Assembly (NCBI RefSeq): GCF_001191005.1
Contig: NZ_CP012201.1
Coordinates: 5,394,001-5,458,000, forward strand
From: Massilia sp. NR 4-1
GTDB taxonomy: Bacteria > Pseudomonadota > Gammaproteobacteria > Burkholderiales > Burkholderiaceae_D
Direction of reading: 5' to 3'
DNA length: 64,000 bases
The position numbers and the translations under genes are program-made. This document shows, one piece after another, positions 63,565-64,000 of the stretch (within the stretch, counting starts at the first letter, position 1; each line of letters starts with the position of its first letter). Below the pieces are notes generated by a model. The model worked only from the letters and a program-made list of their open reading frames with translations. It was not told where the DNA came from and ran no database searches.

Positions 63565-64000
63565 ATGCAGACTTACTTTCTGATCGCAGCCGCGTTGCTG
63601 TATGTTGTGTGTGCCGTCCTGCCTGCCCGCCAGGCCACGCTGATTGCCGCCGTTACCGGCCTGGCTTGGGTATTGCACGGGATTACGCTGTCTTTCGATG
63701 TGATGGAGCCTGGCTCGCTGCGCATCGGCTTTGCGACCATGGCCTCGTCGGCGCTGTGGATTTCGGTGGGCGCCTATTGGCTGGAGAACCGGAATTTTCA
63801 GCTGGACGGCTTGCGCCGCATGGTGATGCCTTGCGCGGCGATCAGCGTGGCGCTGGAGGCGCTCTTCCCCGGCGCGCTGGTTTCGCTCGAAGGCCGTTCG
63901 GGCATGCTGCCCTGGCATATCGCCATCGCAACCCTGGCTTACAGCACGCTGACCATCGCGGCTTTCCACGCGGTGCTGATGGCGCTGCAGGAGTCGCGCC
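63565..64000 (+). CDS. CcsA/HemX-like cytochrome c assembly membrane protein (cut by window edge)
   Basis: The first 145 codons of a protein running off the window. It starts MQTYFLIAAALLYVVCAVLP and has at least five hydrophobic segments; VLHGITLSFDV, MASSALWISVGAYWLE and PWHIAIATLAYSTLTIAAFHAVLMALQ match the N-terminal part of CcsA-like (YpjD/HemX) proteins. In many Burkholderiales this gene neighbours ffh; here other genes lie between. The haem-binding part is outside the window. Confidence 0.8.
   Translation, partial: MQTYFLIAAALLYVVCAVLPARQATLIAAVTGLAWVLHGITLSFDVMEPGSLRIGFATMASSALWISVGAYWLENRNFQLDGLRRMVMPCAAISVALEALFPGALVSLEGRSGMLPWHIAIATLAYSTLTIAAFHAVLMALQESR

Overview
This 64 kb window is high-GC chromosomal DNA from a betaproteobacterium, most likely Oxalobacteraceae of the Massilia/Telluria/Duganella kind. 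The evidence is the phenylacetate (paa) genes, a secreted M4 protease with Ig-like and C-terminal accessory domains, a SWIB protein with a Lys/Ala-rich histone-like tail, DUF1841, the style of ParC/ParE and Ffh, and the codon bias. That bias produces very long antisense shadow frames, which I left out. I see no tRNA, rRNA, transposase, prophage or CRISPR array. Both ends cut through genes: paaK on the left and a CcsA-like gene on the right.

Layout. 1-4127: end of a phenylacetate catabolic operon (paaK end, paaJ, paaY, paaZ). 4168-6237: a DUF2071-type protein and a convergent M24 peptidase. 6397-8380: three overlapping genes resembling the inner-membrane PilM/PilN/PilO (GspL/M) platform, with no other pilus gene nearby. 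8641-11157: secreted M4 metallopeptidase. 11158-11881: the only long gene-poor stretch. 11882-13016: an ACT-like protein, then an MntA antitoxin with a decayed HepT toxin. 13122-16881: TRAP transporter membrane subunits and argH. 17021-18024: NTF2-like and GNAT proteins.

17993-28501 is the most coherent accessory block: a YfcC-type transporter, an M14/AstE-like zinc hydrolase, an RpiR regulator with a perfect palindrome in front of it, a TonB-dependent receptor, two tandem cyanophycinase-family (S51) exported proteins and a secreted M64 peptidase. I read it as a locus for using external cyanophycin or a related beta-aspartyl polymer: outer enzymes release dipeptides, the receptor and transporter import them, and the M14-like enzyme splits them.

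28570-35417: parC and parE, then a response-regulator-like protein lacking the phospho-acceptor Asp, a ParA-like protein with a broken Walker A, and a TorF-type porin. 35531-43916: a complete kdp system with a recognisable KdpE site, a 30-residue membrane microprotein coupled to kdpF, then kdpA, kdpB, kdpC, kdpD and kdpE. 43927-46546: a MoxR-GNAT-VWA operon. 46742-48644: two small cytochromes c, DUF1841 and rppH. 48848-51267: proS and a lytic transglycosylase. 51339-54150: two tandem alkaline phosphatases, of which the first is a lipoprotein that has lost the nucleophile and most metal ligands (a pseudoenzyme) and the second is intact. 54278-56260: SWIB protein and ffh. 56407-63509: an NHL-type lipoprotein, DUF898 and M48 membrane proteins, and a sulfonate/nitrate-type ABC importer. 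The window ends in a CcsA-like gene.

Two copies of a long near-perfect palindrome (35469-35519 and 54159-54213) share a core but have different, internally complementary outer arms. They look like a REP-type repeat family.
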